This document shows positions 1-12,710 of a stretch of DNA of 64,000 nucleotides, in pieces. How positions within the stretch are numbered: position 1 is the stretch's first letter; each line of letters starts with the position of its first letter. Source of the stretch: Hoplostethus atlanticus (lineage: Eukaryota; Chordata; Actinopteri; Trachichthyiformes; Trachichthyidae); the NCBI GenBank assembly GCA_034670405.1, contig JAXDDX010000015.1, forward strand, positions 310,001 through 374,000, read 5' to 3'. The notes under the pieces were generated by a model that ran no database searches, had not been told where the DNA came from, and saw nothing but the letters and a program-made list of their open reading frames with translations. A program made the translations under genes and the position numbers.

Positions 1-251
1 ATGCATTCTGGTAACTACAGGTAACATGTTACTCCAGACAGGGCTGGACCATGAAAGCATTCACCACCAATGACCTTACAGTGAATCAATAGAATTCCCA
101 TGAATTCCTATTGACTCTTACAAATGACTTATTCCACCAAACATGGCAAAAGTGCTGCCATTTTATAAACCCATATACCCATCAATAGTGTGCTATTCAA
201 TTCTAGTCAACAAACACATATCGGCTGATATTTGCCTATTTGAACATACAC

Positions 252-304
252 GCACATGCGCGCGCGCGCGCACACACACATACACACACACACACACACA
301 CACA
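252..304. repeat. CG/CA microsatellite
   Basis: A short run of CG (258-270) passes directly into CA repeats (271-304). The alternating purine-pyrimidine tract could adopt Z-DNA. Confidence 0.85.
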
Positions 305-684
305 AATGATGCGTGTGACTTTTCTCCTCAGCACCTGCTTGTACTGCATAAGAAAAAACAGTGGCGATCAACAACATTAACAATTTAGTTCCTTTTAGCT
401 TGTTTAAGGAATGCTACTGTCATCACTCAAATATGTCGATCTGCTACTTCGAAGTCATGCTGTAAGTCTCACACATAGCTCGATCTTGTGCCAGTAACAT
501 GCACATTTTTGGACTGCGTGCCCTGCACCTGTTGGTTCCTGCTGGTACTGGGCTCAGGCCTGTTGCAGCACCTCTCACCCCTCTGATGCACCAGCACTGC
601 TGTTATGTCCACCTTCGCACAGGAAAAAGCAAGAGCACAGCTTCTGTACCTAAAACTATACAGTAGAGAACAAAACACAAAAGT

Positions 685-782
685 CACATGTGAAATATTC
701 CATTTCACATGTGAACCTGCACTTTCACATGTGAAAATATAACACTCACTCACATGTTGTTTTCCACATGTCATTTCCACAC
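685..782. repeat. CACATGTG-rich repeat, copy 1 (inverted)
   Basis: Three perfect CACATGTG-type palindromes (cacatgtgaa, repeated) and two cacatgt half copies occur within 100 bases. In reverse orientation it matches the start of the cluster at 41876. It is part of a dispersed repeat family. Confidence 0.55.
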
Positions 783-1224
783 TTTACATTTATACACAAA
801 ATGATTTGACTGGTTACATATAATTCATTCTTATAAGAAGCGCATTGTGAACGTTTTGCCCTGTGCCTGTCATTTCCACTGAGCTGGTACAGGGCTGCTC
901 ATGGACCAAAGCTGGTATTATCTCCACGTTATAGTACAGAGCATACACTATAGTTCTCTATATAGTCTATAGTTACATTCACTATAGTTTGTAGTCAAAT
1001 AATAGTTAATAGTCCATCAGTTATTCATAGTAGGGCCACGTGGGGCGTATCCTACTGTGAAAATGTGGTTGTAAGTCTCTACTCGGCTTGATTGGCCACT
1101 CAGTTTCTTTATGCTGTGCATTGGTCACAGGCCACAGCTGTGACCAAAGCAATGACCAGGCAAGCAGGCCATTGGGAGCAGTCCTGAATCTCCAGCCCAC
1201 AACCCTCCATGTTCCTGCAGCCCA

Positions 1225-1305
1225 CATCCCTCCATGTCCCAATTACCTGTCCAGGGTGTTTCCCTGCCTTTCCGCCCAATGCATGCTGGGATAGGCTCCA
1301 GAAGT
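1225..1305 (-). mobile_element. Short fragment of the same RTE-like repeat
   Basis: The text tgtccagggtgtttccctgcc, followed by gcccaatgcatgctgggataggctcc, is the reverse of the start of the repeat at 62460. Only about 80 bases are recognisable. Confidence 0.55.
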
Positions 1306-2959
1306 TGAATTTTATTTATGTGCTGACCACAAAACCTCTTCATAAACAGAAACTCACGGTCAGTATTACTGTCTATCTTTGATTACATGGTGTTTAATTG
1401 TTTTTTTTGACCTACGCCTTTACGCCCTTCTCTCATTTCATGCTGCTGTTCTTTTGGTTGGCTGTTTGGCAGTCTGCTAATTAATTCCATCTATTCTGAG
1501 ACACCACAGACGATCCTTTCAGCGAGGTCTATCTGTTGTATGATCTTTTTGTATACGCACTTGTGTTACTGGCAGCCTGCAGACGGGTACTGGGGAGGTG
1601 AAGAAATTAACCCTTGAAATCCAAGTAGCCATCACAGAGGCCCAATTACAATGTCAAATTTCTCTGAGCTCCAAAAAAGAGTTTTTCTTGTCATATTCTT
1701 TATATTACTTGGGTCTATGACGAGTATCTATGATCATAGAAACATTGGTTAAGGTAATCAATGTGATGACATTTTTGGCACAAGCCATGGTGTAAGAAAA
1801 ACACATTCACACGCCTTCCAGTAGGCGTGTTAATTTTGAATAAGTTTGTCTAAATGGTGAGGTACATGAAAAGATCCCAATCCTAGAGCCTGCAATTGTA
1901 ACATTGACTGATTGCCCTTGTAACTCAGGTTTTCCTTTTCTTTATTTTGTCCTTGTTCAGCAAATGCAAAGAAAGGCCCCTTTCATTGCAAAGCTGAAGG
2001 AGCCCTGCAGAGGATGTGGAAAGCTCTACTTAAACAGCTCTTAGCCAAAACAAAAACAGTCGCCAAAAGGAATCCCATTTCATTTCTTTGAGGAGGAAAT
2101 TGACCCATTGGTGAAAGAAGAGCATGAGTATGGGAGAAAAAACAGTACAAAACAGATTCCATTTGTGGGAACATGACAAGTGGACCTGCTTTCTTGAAAT
2201 GGAGGATTTTTTTTTGTGCATGCGAGAAGAGTGAATCCTTGCTATGGTACTTAGAGAGCACTGTGGCGAGGCCTGCTTAACATGAGAATGCAGCCTCCCG
2301 AAAGATGAGCGCTGGCCTGGGGATCTGATACTGGCCTGAAACACAGAGGATACCCCACGCGGCCTAATGTAGGATTAGTGACAGGGACACAATGAGAGGT
2401 TTTCATATGGTAAACATGGCCCCATGTTATTTTGTCCCAACAAGATAGGCACTCGGACGACCCTGTTTAGAGAGCAGTTGTGTATTGTGCTGCAGCTCTC
2501 AGAGGAGGACTCAGCATGGTGAAGACACAGTGGCGATGGAAATAAAGAGGCAAAGGAGGTCCATCTGAAGGAGGCCCACGGCTACAGAACAGAGGATTGT
2601 TCTGCCAGGCCCTACGCTCCCTCATGAATAGGCAGGACCTGCTCTCAGTTTCATGACCTTCTTTTTATTCATGGATAATGTGGCCTTTGGGTGCAGCACC
2701 CATACAGATTTAAGCTCTGGCCGTCCACAGGGCACTCACACATGCTGCTTGGAATCAATGCTACGGACCTCAAGAGCTCAGTTCTATCCACTTGTTGCTA
2801 TACCATCTAATTTAAGAACTATCTTTGAATCTTTGAATTAGCTTATAGCTGCCCTAAGCATGATTTTAATGGACAAAAACAGCCATCTTACCAGCTGAAA
2901 CCATGAAGAGGGGGTGCAACGGAGAAGAGCGTCCTATCCCACCTAATTGAGACGCGGGG
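1306..2959. other. Gene-free stretch
   Basis: No gene, RNA gene or clear repeat was recognised. The small open frames on both strands lack domains and conserved-looking composition. Confidence 0.5.
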
Positions 2960-3440
2960 GGCAAAAGGGTTCCAAAGAAAGGCCCCTTCTTTGCAGAAGG
3001 GTGTGGTTCTACCAAGAACTATTTCCTATATTTTTTTCACTTGGAAAGAAGGGGTGCTTCAATAGACTTTCATAGAGAAAAGGGTTCTAACTGGAACTTA
3101 TTGCACCCAATAACAATTTTTAGAAGAGAGGGTTCTTTGGTCATTCTTTGGAAGTCGAGAAGGGTGCTACATAGAATCCTTCTACTCTAAATAAACCTTT
3201 ATTCAAAGTAGACAGGGAAGTTCACTCTCCTTGGTATTTTTTTTAATTGAGACATTATTATAAAAAAAAGTAGGGGAGATATGGGAGAAAAGGCCCAGCA
3301 GGACTTGACCCCAGGATGACGGGGGTACTTGTTTTAGAGACGAAGGTACTAACCACTTTACCGTCTCTGGACAATCTCGATTTGGTCATACTTTGGAAGC
3401 TTGGTGTTATCCTTTCAGTTGGAGCTGAAATAATTTATTC
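2960..3440 (+). repeat. Repeat related to the 4.1-5.3 kb tandem units
   Basis: It contains gggttctaactggaactta, agagagggttctttggtca and gaccccaggatgacggggg, which correspond to blocks at 4335-4410 and 4750-5040. It ends with a tRNA-like ggtactaaccactttaccgtctctgg stretch. No gene was seen. Confidence 0.4.
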
Positions 3441-3524
3441 TCAGAGTTTATCAACATTAATGTTAAAGCACTTAAATTGTAGGATGAATTGTAAATTGTA
3501 GGAGGAAGGAGAACTCTTATCTTA

Positions 3525-4082
3525 CTCTTACCTGCCATCAGACCTCTGGAGCTTGTTCAGAAAGCTGCAGCTCTTTGGTGTTCTACCGCCAAGTTCTCCC
3601 ACAAAACTTCCCTTCTCTGTTCTCTCCACTGGCTGCCTGTAGCAGCTCGCATCCAGTTTAAGACTGGGCAGTGAAAGGAACATCTCTTTCCTACCTCCAG
3701 ACCATGGTCAAGCCCTAGACCCTGCCCGACCACTTCGCTCTGCTGCATTGACGTCAGGACAGCAGAGTCGCTGCCCATCTTTCGCCGCAGGCTGAAAACC
3801 CACCTCTTCAAGAAATACTACCCTGATCCTTCCTCGTAGCACTTGCCTATTTGTTTTATTATTATTCTTTTTTTAAAAAGTAGGTAGATAACTTATTGCA
3901 CTTTTACTTTAGCACTGGTTCTGCTCTTAGATGCTTGTTTGGGAAGGAGATGCACTTCTAGTGCATTTAGTGCATTCTAGTGTATTTCTAGTAGTTCTCG
4001 TGCCTACCTACGTTGAATGCATTGCGTTGAATTATTCTAAGTCGCTTTGGATAAAAGCATTTGCTAAATGCTTGTAATGTAT
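3525..4082 (+). mobile_element. L2-like LINE 3' end, decayed
   Basis: Decayed C-terminal reverse-transcriptase sequence (ELVQKAAALW, SLHWLPVAARIQFKT, AESLPIFRRRLKTHLFKKYY) leads into an AT-rich 3' UTR. The tail reads tcgctttggataaaagcatttgctaaatg, the typical fish LINE tail. Frame changes and gaps show that it is old. Confidence 0.7.
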
Positions 4083-4129
4083 AATACCTGTAGACTTCCG
4101 TATGCCACTAATTATTTTATTTATAGGAC

Positions 4130-5340
4130 AGCTATTTTGATTGACACATTTCTTTCGTCTAAAGTTACATTTTGTGTGCCTATGTTAAACAGAAAGAGGA
4201 GTACAAACGAATCAGAAATAATGGCCTGGTTTTGAACTCACGCTGGTTACAAAACACAGTACATGTTGAGGTCTGGAACGTTCACACAGCTCACTGTGTT
4301 TCCTTTGACCAAGTAACAGGTTGTTCAAAAGTTTTGGTTTGGAACAGGGTTCCAACTGGAATGTTTTGCATCCATGAGGCATTTTTGGAGGAGAGGCTTC
4401 TTTGGCCGCTCCATCAGAATAAGCTTCGATATTGTTTTCTTTTATTTATTTGAAAAAAGGCCTGGGTGTTTGTGTTTAAAAACTGCAGGATTATTCTTAC
4501 ATGTAGGTTATATAGCAGCCTAGCTATTCTAATTATATATTGACTGTTATGTTCTGTCATTCAAAGTGACATTTCCTGTGACTATGTTGAACAAATAAGG
4601 GAGTAGAAAGAGCAGCAAGCTGGATTTGAATCCACGTTGACTCTATGTGAACGGGTCAGTAACACTAACTGCAAAGCCACACAGGTTAACTGCAGTGACT
4701 CCTCCTTTGAAAGGAAAGTGATCTTCAGGAGTTTTTTTTTCCTTTTTGCAAGGCAAAGGGTTCCACCCGGAAACCTTCTGCAACCTAGAACCATTTTTTG
4801 AAGAGAAGATTCTTTGATATTTCTTGGAAAGTTGAAAAGTGGCTATATCAAACCCTTTCAATCTGAATAAGCTTTGATTTACTGGCCATTTGATTTAATT
4901 TATTTGAAATAAATACATGATAGTGTTACCTTTAGCAGGTACATTTTCCGTTATTTATCTTGAATGAGACATTAGTTGAGATGGAGGTGAAGGAATTTGA
5001 TCCCAGGATAGGAAGGGTTGACAAGAGGCACAGGATCAATCCACTATCTCTGGATATGTTGGCCTAGATAATCAATTTTTTTCAATCAACTGTGCATTCA
5101 TATTTTTTGTAGACTATTTAATATGTCTCCAACTATGATTTATATTGACATATGTCTTAGTGTCAAAGAAGCATTGCAAGCCTTTTAAACTTTTTTTTCC
5201 CCTTTCAAATGAGCATTTTTGCTGACTTTGTTAGAATGGAGTCAGAATGAAATGGCTAGACTCATACCCATGTTGATTCTGCTGCGGTGTGTGCTACTGT
5301 CAGCGACACTAACTACTGCACCACTTATTGGATATTCATT
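4130..5340 (+). repeat. Degenerate tandem repeat, three long units
   Basis: Three segments start alike near 4140, 4545 and 5140 (ttga..gacat, then aaagtnacattt, then ctatgttnaacaga). Each continues with a tttgaantcacgttg-type stretch and a ggcntctttgg/gattctttg block. A related block also lies at 2960-3440. Units are about 400-600 bases and well diverged. The gatccca-gga and ccactntctctgga stretches look tRNA-like, so a SINE-type origin is possible. Confidence 0.45.
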
Positions 5341-6284
5341 GTCTTTCTTAACCATTCTATCTGAATCAAACAGAAACAGTGACCCCAAAATCACTCCCTA
5401 GCACTTCCTCTCAGCGCTAATCTTTCAGTGTGTTCAGATCTACAAAGTATATGCCACCACACACACACACACTACACTAATTATATCTATCCGCGCTCAC
5501 TAGATCTGCAAACACTGAGGGTTTAGGGGTTGAGGTTAAGTAATGTTGTGTGGTTTAAGATGGGCACACAGGGCCTACCCTCTGTTGAAGGCATTTCTTT
5601 GTGAATGAGCACAGCTGCTGTCTCTACCCATGGGTGTTACATGCAACTGACAATAGAATGATCCCATTTAACTCAGGGTAAGGACTCCTCCTTTGTCAAC
5701 TCAATTTCCTTGATGAAAAGGTAAGCTACCACCATTTGTGACCAGTTATCAAATTGTGAAAATGTTAATGCTGTTGTTTATGTTTTGACCTTTCTAGGTA
5801 GAAATTGATTCCACAAACTGGACATAAAATTAAGTGTAAAGGGCAATAATGTCCCTTTAAATTGGCCTACGTTTTTGAAAGCTGATTTAAGTTGTTTTTT
5901 TTTAGTTGGAACTAGTTTAGTAGTAGTTTTTTAGTTGGCCTACGTATTGCAGTCTCCCACTATTCTGTGAACACTTTTGTTGAGGATAGACGACCAACGT
6001 TCCCAAATCTGTAGGCGACTCCTAGGTGGAGTCAGTGGGTTTATGCTCTGCTCTACTCTTACATATCTGATGCTCATATGGAGCGGTAGATTAAGGTCAT
6101 GTGTATTGAGCTGTGCTGGTTTATCTTTGCAGTCTTTGCATGCCCTGTTCTGTGCTGTGTCGATAGTCACCACTAGATGGGAACACTGGACTATTTTAAC
6201 CCAGTGTTAAGCTAATACTGTGCTCAGAAACTGAACTACATGGCAATGCAATGGGGAGAAAACTGACTGGTGTGCGTAGTCATG

Positions 6285-6323
<39 letters not shown>

Positions 6324-7929
6324 TATGTGTCGGGGGGTGGGTGGGTAGGGTTTGGGGTATCAAGGGGTCACCTAAAGTGGGTCTGCAGCAGGTCCATGAC
6401 TTAACAGCCACCAGACTCCTTTGGTACCAAGCATGTTATATTCTTACATGGAAATTGACCAAAATGTCTCAATATTCAGACTGTTTTTGAGTTGTGAATT
6501 AAAATGATAAATTGCATATATCACACAGTGTACACTCAATATAGAAATGATACACTTGAAAATGATTTGAGGACATACCCTTAAGATTCCGCATCCTAAG
6601 GTTGTGTTTGTAGGGTCAGGAAATCAATGTAAATAATAGGAATGATGTCTTTGGATGTAACAGCAAGTCTGTTAAAGTATTCTCTCTCTTGATTCGTTAC
6701 CTGAGCGACAAAAATGTACTCGACATTTCATACATATTACATATTACCACTCTTATCTACTTAGTTTCACTCTGACCACTATTTTCTCCCTGTGTACAGT
6801 GTAGACATTTCAATTCAATACTAAATCAATGACAAATAAATCTTCCCTTGTGACTCCCTGGGACCAGGTCTGATCAAATGGGGGCTTGTGGCCCTAATGT
6901 GTGTCTATTTGGACCATCTATGACATGAAAATGTTTTATGGCCCAAACATGACGTAAAAGCCAAAAAATGTCATGTTTTATATGTAGGAGTAACAGGATT
7001 TACTGTGACTTGAATTGGGGTCACAAACCTAAAAAAGGTGGGGTGAAGAGCAGAAGAAAACTTAGCCCAAGTTAGATTTTCTAAGGTGCATGCTCTCAAA
7101 ACAGTTTCCACAGCCACCTAAATTCATAATTTTTAAAAAACTAATTTTCATTTTCATTGTTTTTATAGAAATCTACATTAAAAACTAATACTTTATACCT
7201 AAAATACCTTTTCATTGTTTTCACACAAATTACACAACTACATATACCATACGTTTTGTGTGATGTTGAAGAAATCCTCTGATCTGACAGAAATTAAAGG
7301 GTTGATCATGAATAAAGTCATTGGTTACAAAAGTAAACATTTATTTTGAAGCCAATTGTGTTAATCAATACTATTAGCTTAGGTTTTTCTGACTGCAAAG
7401 GAAAACATTTCATAAACAAAATATGGATACAATTTCATAAAATAAGATTATGGAAAAAAAGCATTGTAGAACTTGAGAAATGTATTTTACCATTAGTATT
7501 CCAGTGTGGATATGGATGAATATATGAGGTGTGTAGGTATATGGTTTATGGTTTCGATAAAGATGTTAACTAAAATGCCTCAAATCATTTTTTAGATATA
7601 TTCTGAACTGTCAAGAAACCATACACATTAAATGAAGAAGATACAGATTTCTGAGGTAGAGGCTTACTATTGGCAGAAGATTCAATGGATAAAATACTGC
7701 AAACAGAAGAGAGGTTTTGTTTTTGTGTAATCATGAATATGACATTTAGCGCGGAAAATAATGAGTTTAATTAGGAACTATTGTTTTTTTGTATCTACTG
7801 TTGTAGATATGTTTTAACAAAAGAGAGAAATCACTGGAACTGTTGTCACTTATAAATCTGGAACTTTCTTTCCATTGCTTTTTGCTTATTTTTTGTTGTT
7901 GTAAACGTGCAATGAAATGTCCGTGTTAA
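5341..7929. other. Gene-free AT-rich stretch upstream of fzd9
   Basis: Apart from the GT microsatellite at 6289, I see only AT-rich unique-looking DNA. Distant enhancers of fzd9 could lie here, but nothing in the sequence marks one. Confidence 0.5.
6289..6330. repeat. GT microsatellite
   Basis: Run of about 20 GT units with two interruptions (gtat). The valine/cysteine-rich open frame across it is an artefact. Confidence 0.85.
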
Positions 7930-8555
7930 ATCAATAGAGAGAACCGGTAGCTCTGTCGTGATCGGTATGAAGGCGGAGTGACGCGTCGTCAGTCACCGCC
8001 CCGTTATGAAGAACCACAGAAGTAGAGACAAAAGTCTGATGCGGTGCTCAGATGTGCAAACACACATCAACGAAAACACTTCTGTCGGTCCGGTTGACTT
8101 GTTTCGGACCGACCGGGGGGACCGTGGGATGCTCTGCCCTCGTCTTGTGAACTGCGGGGAGGATAAGAAATACTCTACCGCTACGGGGAATAGTCCCAAT
8201 TTGAACTACAGCCACGGTTTACTGCGGTAAATAACGGACCAATATCAACTGCTCGCCTTTTTTTGGACAGCTGCTGGCCAAAGGAATAAATACTTGTCTT
8301 CATAATTGTGCGTTGTACCGCAATGTAACTGCACGGAGCGCCGGGTTTTCTGTGGAAATCCCACCAGAGGCATTTCAAGATGACATAGTAATGAATCCCT
8401 TAATGATTTTTCTTGCATTTCACACGTTGGACTTTATGGGACATTTATATGGGACTTTATTCTTATGACAACATTTTATGGAACTGTACAGAGAAACACT
8501 TATATTCAAATATTCAAAGTTAATTTGACATTTACAAAAAGGTAATTTAACTTCC
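7930..8555 (+). promoter_or_regulatory. Upstream region and probable 5' UTR/promoter of fzd9
   Basis: The 600 bases before the fzd9 ATG change from AT-rich to CpG-rich DNA at about 7950. A GC-box-like ccgcccc lies near 7997, and several CG dinucleotides run to about 8350. No other gene explains this CpG enrichment. The small frames on both strands here show no recognisable domain. No clear TATA box was found. Promoter status is inferred from position and composition only. Confidence 0.4.
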
Positions 8556-10307
8556 ATGGAGTATTTTTATTTAAGGATTGCTATTTTGCTGTGGTGCCAG
8601 CCTCTTACTGCTGGCTTCAGCCTAGAGATTGGTGCATATGACATAGAGAGGGGCAGACCTGGTAAGTGTGAACTAATAACCATCCCCATGTGCCAGGGCA
8701 TTGGCTACAATATGACTCGGATGCCTAACTTCATGAAGTATGAGAGCCAAGCTGAGGCTAGGATCAAACTGAATGAATTTGCCCCTTTAGTGGAGTATGG
8801 CTGTGATACACACCTGCGTTTTTTCCTTTGCTCCCTCTATGTTCCAATGTGCACTGACAAAGTTTCCACCACCATCCCTGCCTGTCGGCCCATGTGCGAG
8901 CAGGCCAGGCAGAGGTGCTCTCCCATCATGGAAAAGTTCAGCTTCAGCTGGCCTGACTCGCTGGATTGCTCCAAATTGCCGATCAAAAATGATCCAAACT
9001 CCCTGTGCATGGAGGCGCCTGAGAACGACACCAGGCAGGACCCCAGGAGAGGGGAGGGCATGCTGCCTGTGGCTCCCCAGCCCAGAAAGCCTGGCCTGGG
9101 CAGCAGCCACCCCACCGCCGGCCTGGCCTTGTGTGAAAACTCTGAGAAGTTCCAGTATGTGGAGAAGAGCCAGTCGTGCGCTCCTCGCTGTTCCGCCGCC
9201 ATCGATGTCTTCTGGTCTCGCCAGGACAAGGATTTTGCCTTCATCTGGATGGCGGTGTGGTCTACACTGTGCTTTATTTCCACCACCTTCACAGTCCTGA
9301 CCTTCCTCCTGGAGCCGCAGCGTTTCCAGTACCCCGAGAGGCCCATCATCTTCCTCAGCATGTGCTACAATGTCTACTCAGTGGCCTTCATCATTCGCTT
9401 GGTGGCTGGAGCGGAGAACATTGCCTGTGACCGTGAAAACGGTGAGCTCTACATCATCCAGGAAGGGCTGGAATCCACAGGCTGCACCATAGTTTTTCTC
9501 ATCCTCTACTATTTTGGCATGGCCTCCTCCATCTGGTGGGTTATCCTGACACTGACCTGGTTCCTGGCAGCTGGGAAGAAATGGGGCCATGAGGCCATTG
9601 AAGCCCACAGCAGTTACTTCCACATGGCAGCTTGGGGCATCCCAGCCATGAAGACCATTGTCATCCTCACCATGAGGAAGGTGGCAGGCAATGAACTTAC
9701 GGGTCTGTGCTATGTGGGCAGCATGGATGTCAATGCACTGACAGGGTTTGTGCTCATCCCGCTCTCCTGCTACCTTGTCATCGGCACCTCCTTCATCCTA
9801 ATGGGCTTTGTGGCACTCTTTCACATCCGCAAGATTATGAAGACGGGTGGCACCAACACAGAGAAACTGGAAAAGCTAATGGTGAAGATTGGTATCTTCT
9901 CCATTCTCTACACTATGCCCGCCACCTGTGTCATTATCTGCTACTTTTATGAGAGGCTTAACATGGACTACTGGAAGTTTCGTGCTCTGCAGAGCAAGTG
10001 TGCCTCGTTCCCTGGCCGTAGGAATGAGGACTGTTCACTAGAGACATCGCTGCCCACCGTAGCAGTGTTCATGCTGAAGATCTTCATGTCGCTGGTTGTG
10101 GGCATCACCAGTGGTGTATGGGTGTGGAGCTCTAAGACCATCCAGACGTGGCAGGGCCTGTGTAACAGGAAGTTGGAGGTTCGGACCAATAGGAAAACAT
10201 GCGGTAGTGTTGGCTGCAGCAGCTCTCAGTGCCACTACAAGGCCCCGGCAGTGGTGCTGCACATGTCCAAAACAGATTCCTATCTAGAAAACCCCACACA
10301 TGTCTGA
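8556..10307 (+). CDS. fzd9: Frizzled-9 Wnt receptor, single exon
   Basis: Seven-pass plasma-membrane receptor for Wnt ligands that signals through Dishevelled. The 583-residue frame is uninterrupted and has no intron, as known for FZD9. Residues 1-22 look like a signal peptide. A Cys-rich domain follows (about 33-150), with the IPMC, GYNMTRMPN and EFAPLVEYGC blocks and glycosylation sites at N52 and N157. Seven membrane segments run from about residue 227 to 525, and the Dishevelled-binding motif KTIQTW is at 527-532. The linker GMLPVAPQP, the LEIGAYDIERGR start and the tail HYKAPAVVLHM...ENPTHV match FZD9 as I recall it, not the sister gene FZD10. Length is close to human FZD9 (about 591). 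The first ATG of the frame is used because it directly precedes the signal peptide. I cannot tell fzd9a from fzd9b. No neighbouring host gene lies within 35 kb on the right. Confidence 0.95.
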   Translation: MEYFYLRIAILLWCQPLTAGFSLEIGAYDIERGRPGKCELITIPMCQGIGYNMTRMPNFMKYESQAEARIKLNEFAPLVEYGCDTHLRFFLCSLYVPMCTDKVSTTIPACRPMCEQARQRCSPIMEKFSFSWPDSLDCSKLPIKNDPNSLCMEAPENDTRQDPRRGEGMLPVAPQPRKPGLGSSHPTAGLALCENSEKFQYVEKSQSCAPRCSAAIDVFWSRQDKDFAFIWMAVWSTLCFISTTFTVLTFLLEPQRFQYPERPIIFLSMCYNVYSVAFIIRLVAGAENIACDRENGELYIIQEGLESTGCTIVFLILYYFGMASSIWWVILTLTWFLAAGKKWGHEAIEAHSSYFHMAAWGIPAMKTIVILTMRKVAGNELTGLCYVGSMDVNALTGFVLIPLSCYLVIGTSFILMGFVALFHIRKIMKTGGTNTEKLEKLMVKIGIFSILYTMPATCVIICYFYERLNMDYWKFRALQSKCASFPGRRNEDCSLETSLPTVAVFMLKIFMSLVVGITSGVWVWSSKTIQTWQGLCNRKLEVRTNRKTCGSVGCSSSQCHYKAPAVVLHMSKTDSYLENPTHV

Positions 10308-10803
10308 AACTGAATCCTGTGACTTACGGACACAATGTCAAAGGTACCTGATTTGTGTTGCCGTTTAAAAGTTGCACTACGTCTACGCCTTCATAGCTCT
10401 GGGGTTGGTCAGTGATCAGTTCTTTTGAGGGAATTCCATTTTACATTTTCACAAGCTGCTGCAAAGGATGATACAAAATAGGTCTTTGCAATGCATTTGC
10501 AAAATATGCAGAATTCACTCAGGCTCCTGAAAGAAAACTTGTATTCTTTAATTGATTTTAAAAAGCAAAATTCTTATTTTTTTTTTAGCAAATTCAGTTC
10601 TGGAAGACGTTCTGAATGCTACTCATGTAGTGTGTCACAAATACCTGTACAATATAAGAAATAGGTGGCTTTCAATTAAATGTATTTGGAGCTGTCTGGG
10701 GTACACTAGTACAACATGACATCACAGAGTGGAGAAGCCCTGGTTATGAAAGTATTGACCATTTATTTTGTAGTACAGTGTAGGCAAGCAAACATAATCA
10801 TAC

Positions 10804-10809
10804 AATAAA
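10804..10809 (+). terminator. Candidate polyadenylation signal for fzd9
   Basis: An AATAAA hexamer lies about 500 bases after the fzd9 stop codon. A further AATAAA follows near 10858 and an AATAAAG near 10932. The stretch between the stop and these sites is AT-rich with no gene, consistent with a 3' UTR. Which site is used cannot be told from sequence. Confidence 0.35.
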
Positions 10810-11609
10810 TATTTCAATGCAGTGAGACAAAAAGAGACTAATGGCATCATATTCAGCAAATAAATATATAGATGAACCCCCTGGCTAACTGTGGTGCTAT
10901 GCTATATTTTCATATTTAGTCAGTATGATAGTAATAAAGATTGTGATCCCTATTTCAGTCAAAAATGCATTGAACTCAAGTAGCACATCAGTTAATCCCA
11001 ATCATTTTAAGCACTAGAAGCTAGAAGGTGACAGATGACAGTGTCTGCTACAAGCATGAAAGTGGCATCCTTTCTGTCACTGACAAGGCTACTCAAAAAA
11101 GAACAGTTTAATTAGATTTTTTCCTTTTCCACTGCTTTATGATATTCAATTCATGAAATAATCAAGATCTGAAAAGTTAGAAATGGGATACATAGTTATG
11201 AAAATTGGAAAATGAAAGAAAACCCATCCTGATAAAGTGTAGGTCAGTGCATGCTTGTTAATTATTGTTATTTAAACATGAATGTCAAAAATGTGAATGG
11301 GTTGTCAAATTGTACACTCGTGAGTATCGATCACTAAGCCAGATACTACACAGGTAGGTGTTGCTCAGACACCAGAGGGATCCATAACCTCACTGTTCAA
11401 AGGAAGTAATTTTTATAAAATCGTTTTTTGGTTGTTTTTTTTTACCTGCATGATCCAGACGTAGATCTCCTAAAGTTGTTTACCCTACTTTGAAAAAGAA
11501 GAATGGCCACAGCATCAGTGGGCTATAATCAGGGATGTAGTGCAGGGTAAACCCACCTTAATTCAGTTTACCCACCTTTTTATTTGTAGAATAGAGTTTA
11601 CCACCTCTT

Positions 11610-11700
11610 TTAAGTTGGCATAAATCTTTATGAGGTAAATTCATAGGATCATACTAAGTAGCACCAAACTGATGTCAGTTATATGAAGATCTTTTAAATA
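11610..11700 (+). repeat. Short dispersed repeat shared with 15880-15970
   Basis: The text ataaatctttatgaggtaaa, then catactaagtagca and gatctttta, recurs with changes at 15880-15970 (ataaagctttgtgaggtaag, catagtaagtagca, gggtctttta). The family is unknown. Confidence 0.35.
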
Positions 11701-12683
11701 AATTATAATTGAGTTTGTTTTTTATTGGTGGTTGTTTTGCTTATGATCACCAATTGTATCATAGTTGATGATCATAGTTCACCCTCCTTTTTATCACTGT
11801 ATACTCTATCAACAACACCTGAGTATTATAGATATATATGTATTATAGATAAATAACAGTGCATAAAGGACAGTGATGTTGCTACGTACAAAGCATACTC
11901 AAGGACTGTCATCACCGAAGTACCCATAATCTTGTTAATGAATGTTCTTGAGGGTATAATGGCATTTATACAATGGTTACAAATGCATCTGTACAATGAA
12001 AGCAGTGCATACATAAGAATAATAATAAAATAAATTGCCGTCTAGCTCTTTGGTTGCCACATGGGTTAGTACAACAACTAGCTGCAGCGCAACTCGGATT
12101 GTCTCTTTGACCAATGAGATTGCTCGGCTCAAACCACCCAAGTTCAGTGAATATCAGAACCTTTGTTTTGTTTCATATCATCTGGGTTATTTTCCCATAA
12201 TGTTTAAATATTCATTTGTGGCATTATGCAAATGGTGTTATGACATTTCAATCATGAGGTAACTGTGGTGTTGACTAGTCATCAGTGGATAATCCAATGA
12301 GAAGTCATGTGGTTGCCCTGTGGGTGGAAGTACTGTTGGATATATGGCATGTCAGGGCCTTTGGAAAATTTTTAAAATAGTACTACATGTGTCAAAAACT
12401 GAACATCATGAGTGGGATTCCTGTTAGCCAATCATATTGCTTGGTTAAAACATACTGTTGAATAATATTTAAGTATGGGTTGTTGTGTTATGTGTTTTTT
12501 TCTATTGTATATAAAGTACATGTAAATGAGTTATAACTTTTGAATACATGACCTGTTGAGATTTTTTAAGTGCCTTTAAAGTTCATATTTTTTATATAAT
12601 AATTGATGGCAATAAAATCAAATAATATTTTATATTGTCGCTGACTTTAATTTATCGCCTTGAGTTTCTTGAGTTTCTTGAGT

Positions 12684-12710
12684 ATCTATCTATCTATCTA
12701 TCTATCTATC
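12684..12710. repeat. TATC microsatellite
   Basis: Nearly seven TATC units, preceded by a short gagtttctt duplication. Confidence 0.85.

Noticed and set aside
8787-9623. Several long open frames within fzd9 in other frames
   Set aside because: They are shadows of the GC-rich receptor coding sequence.
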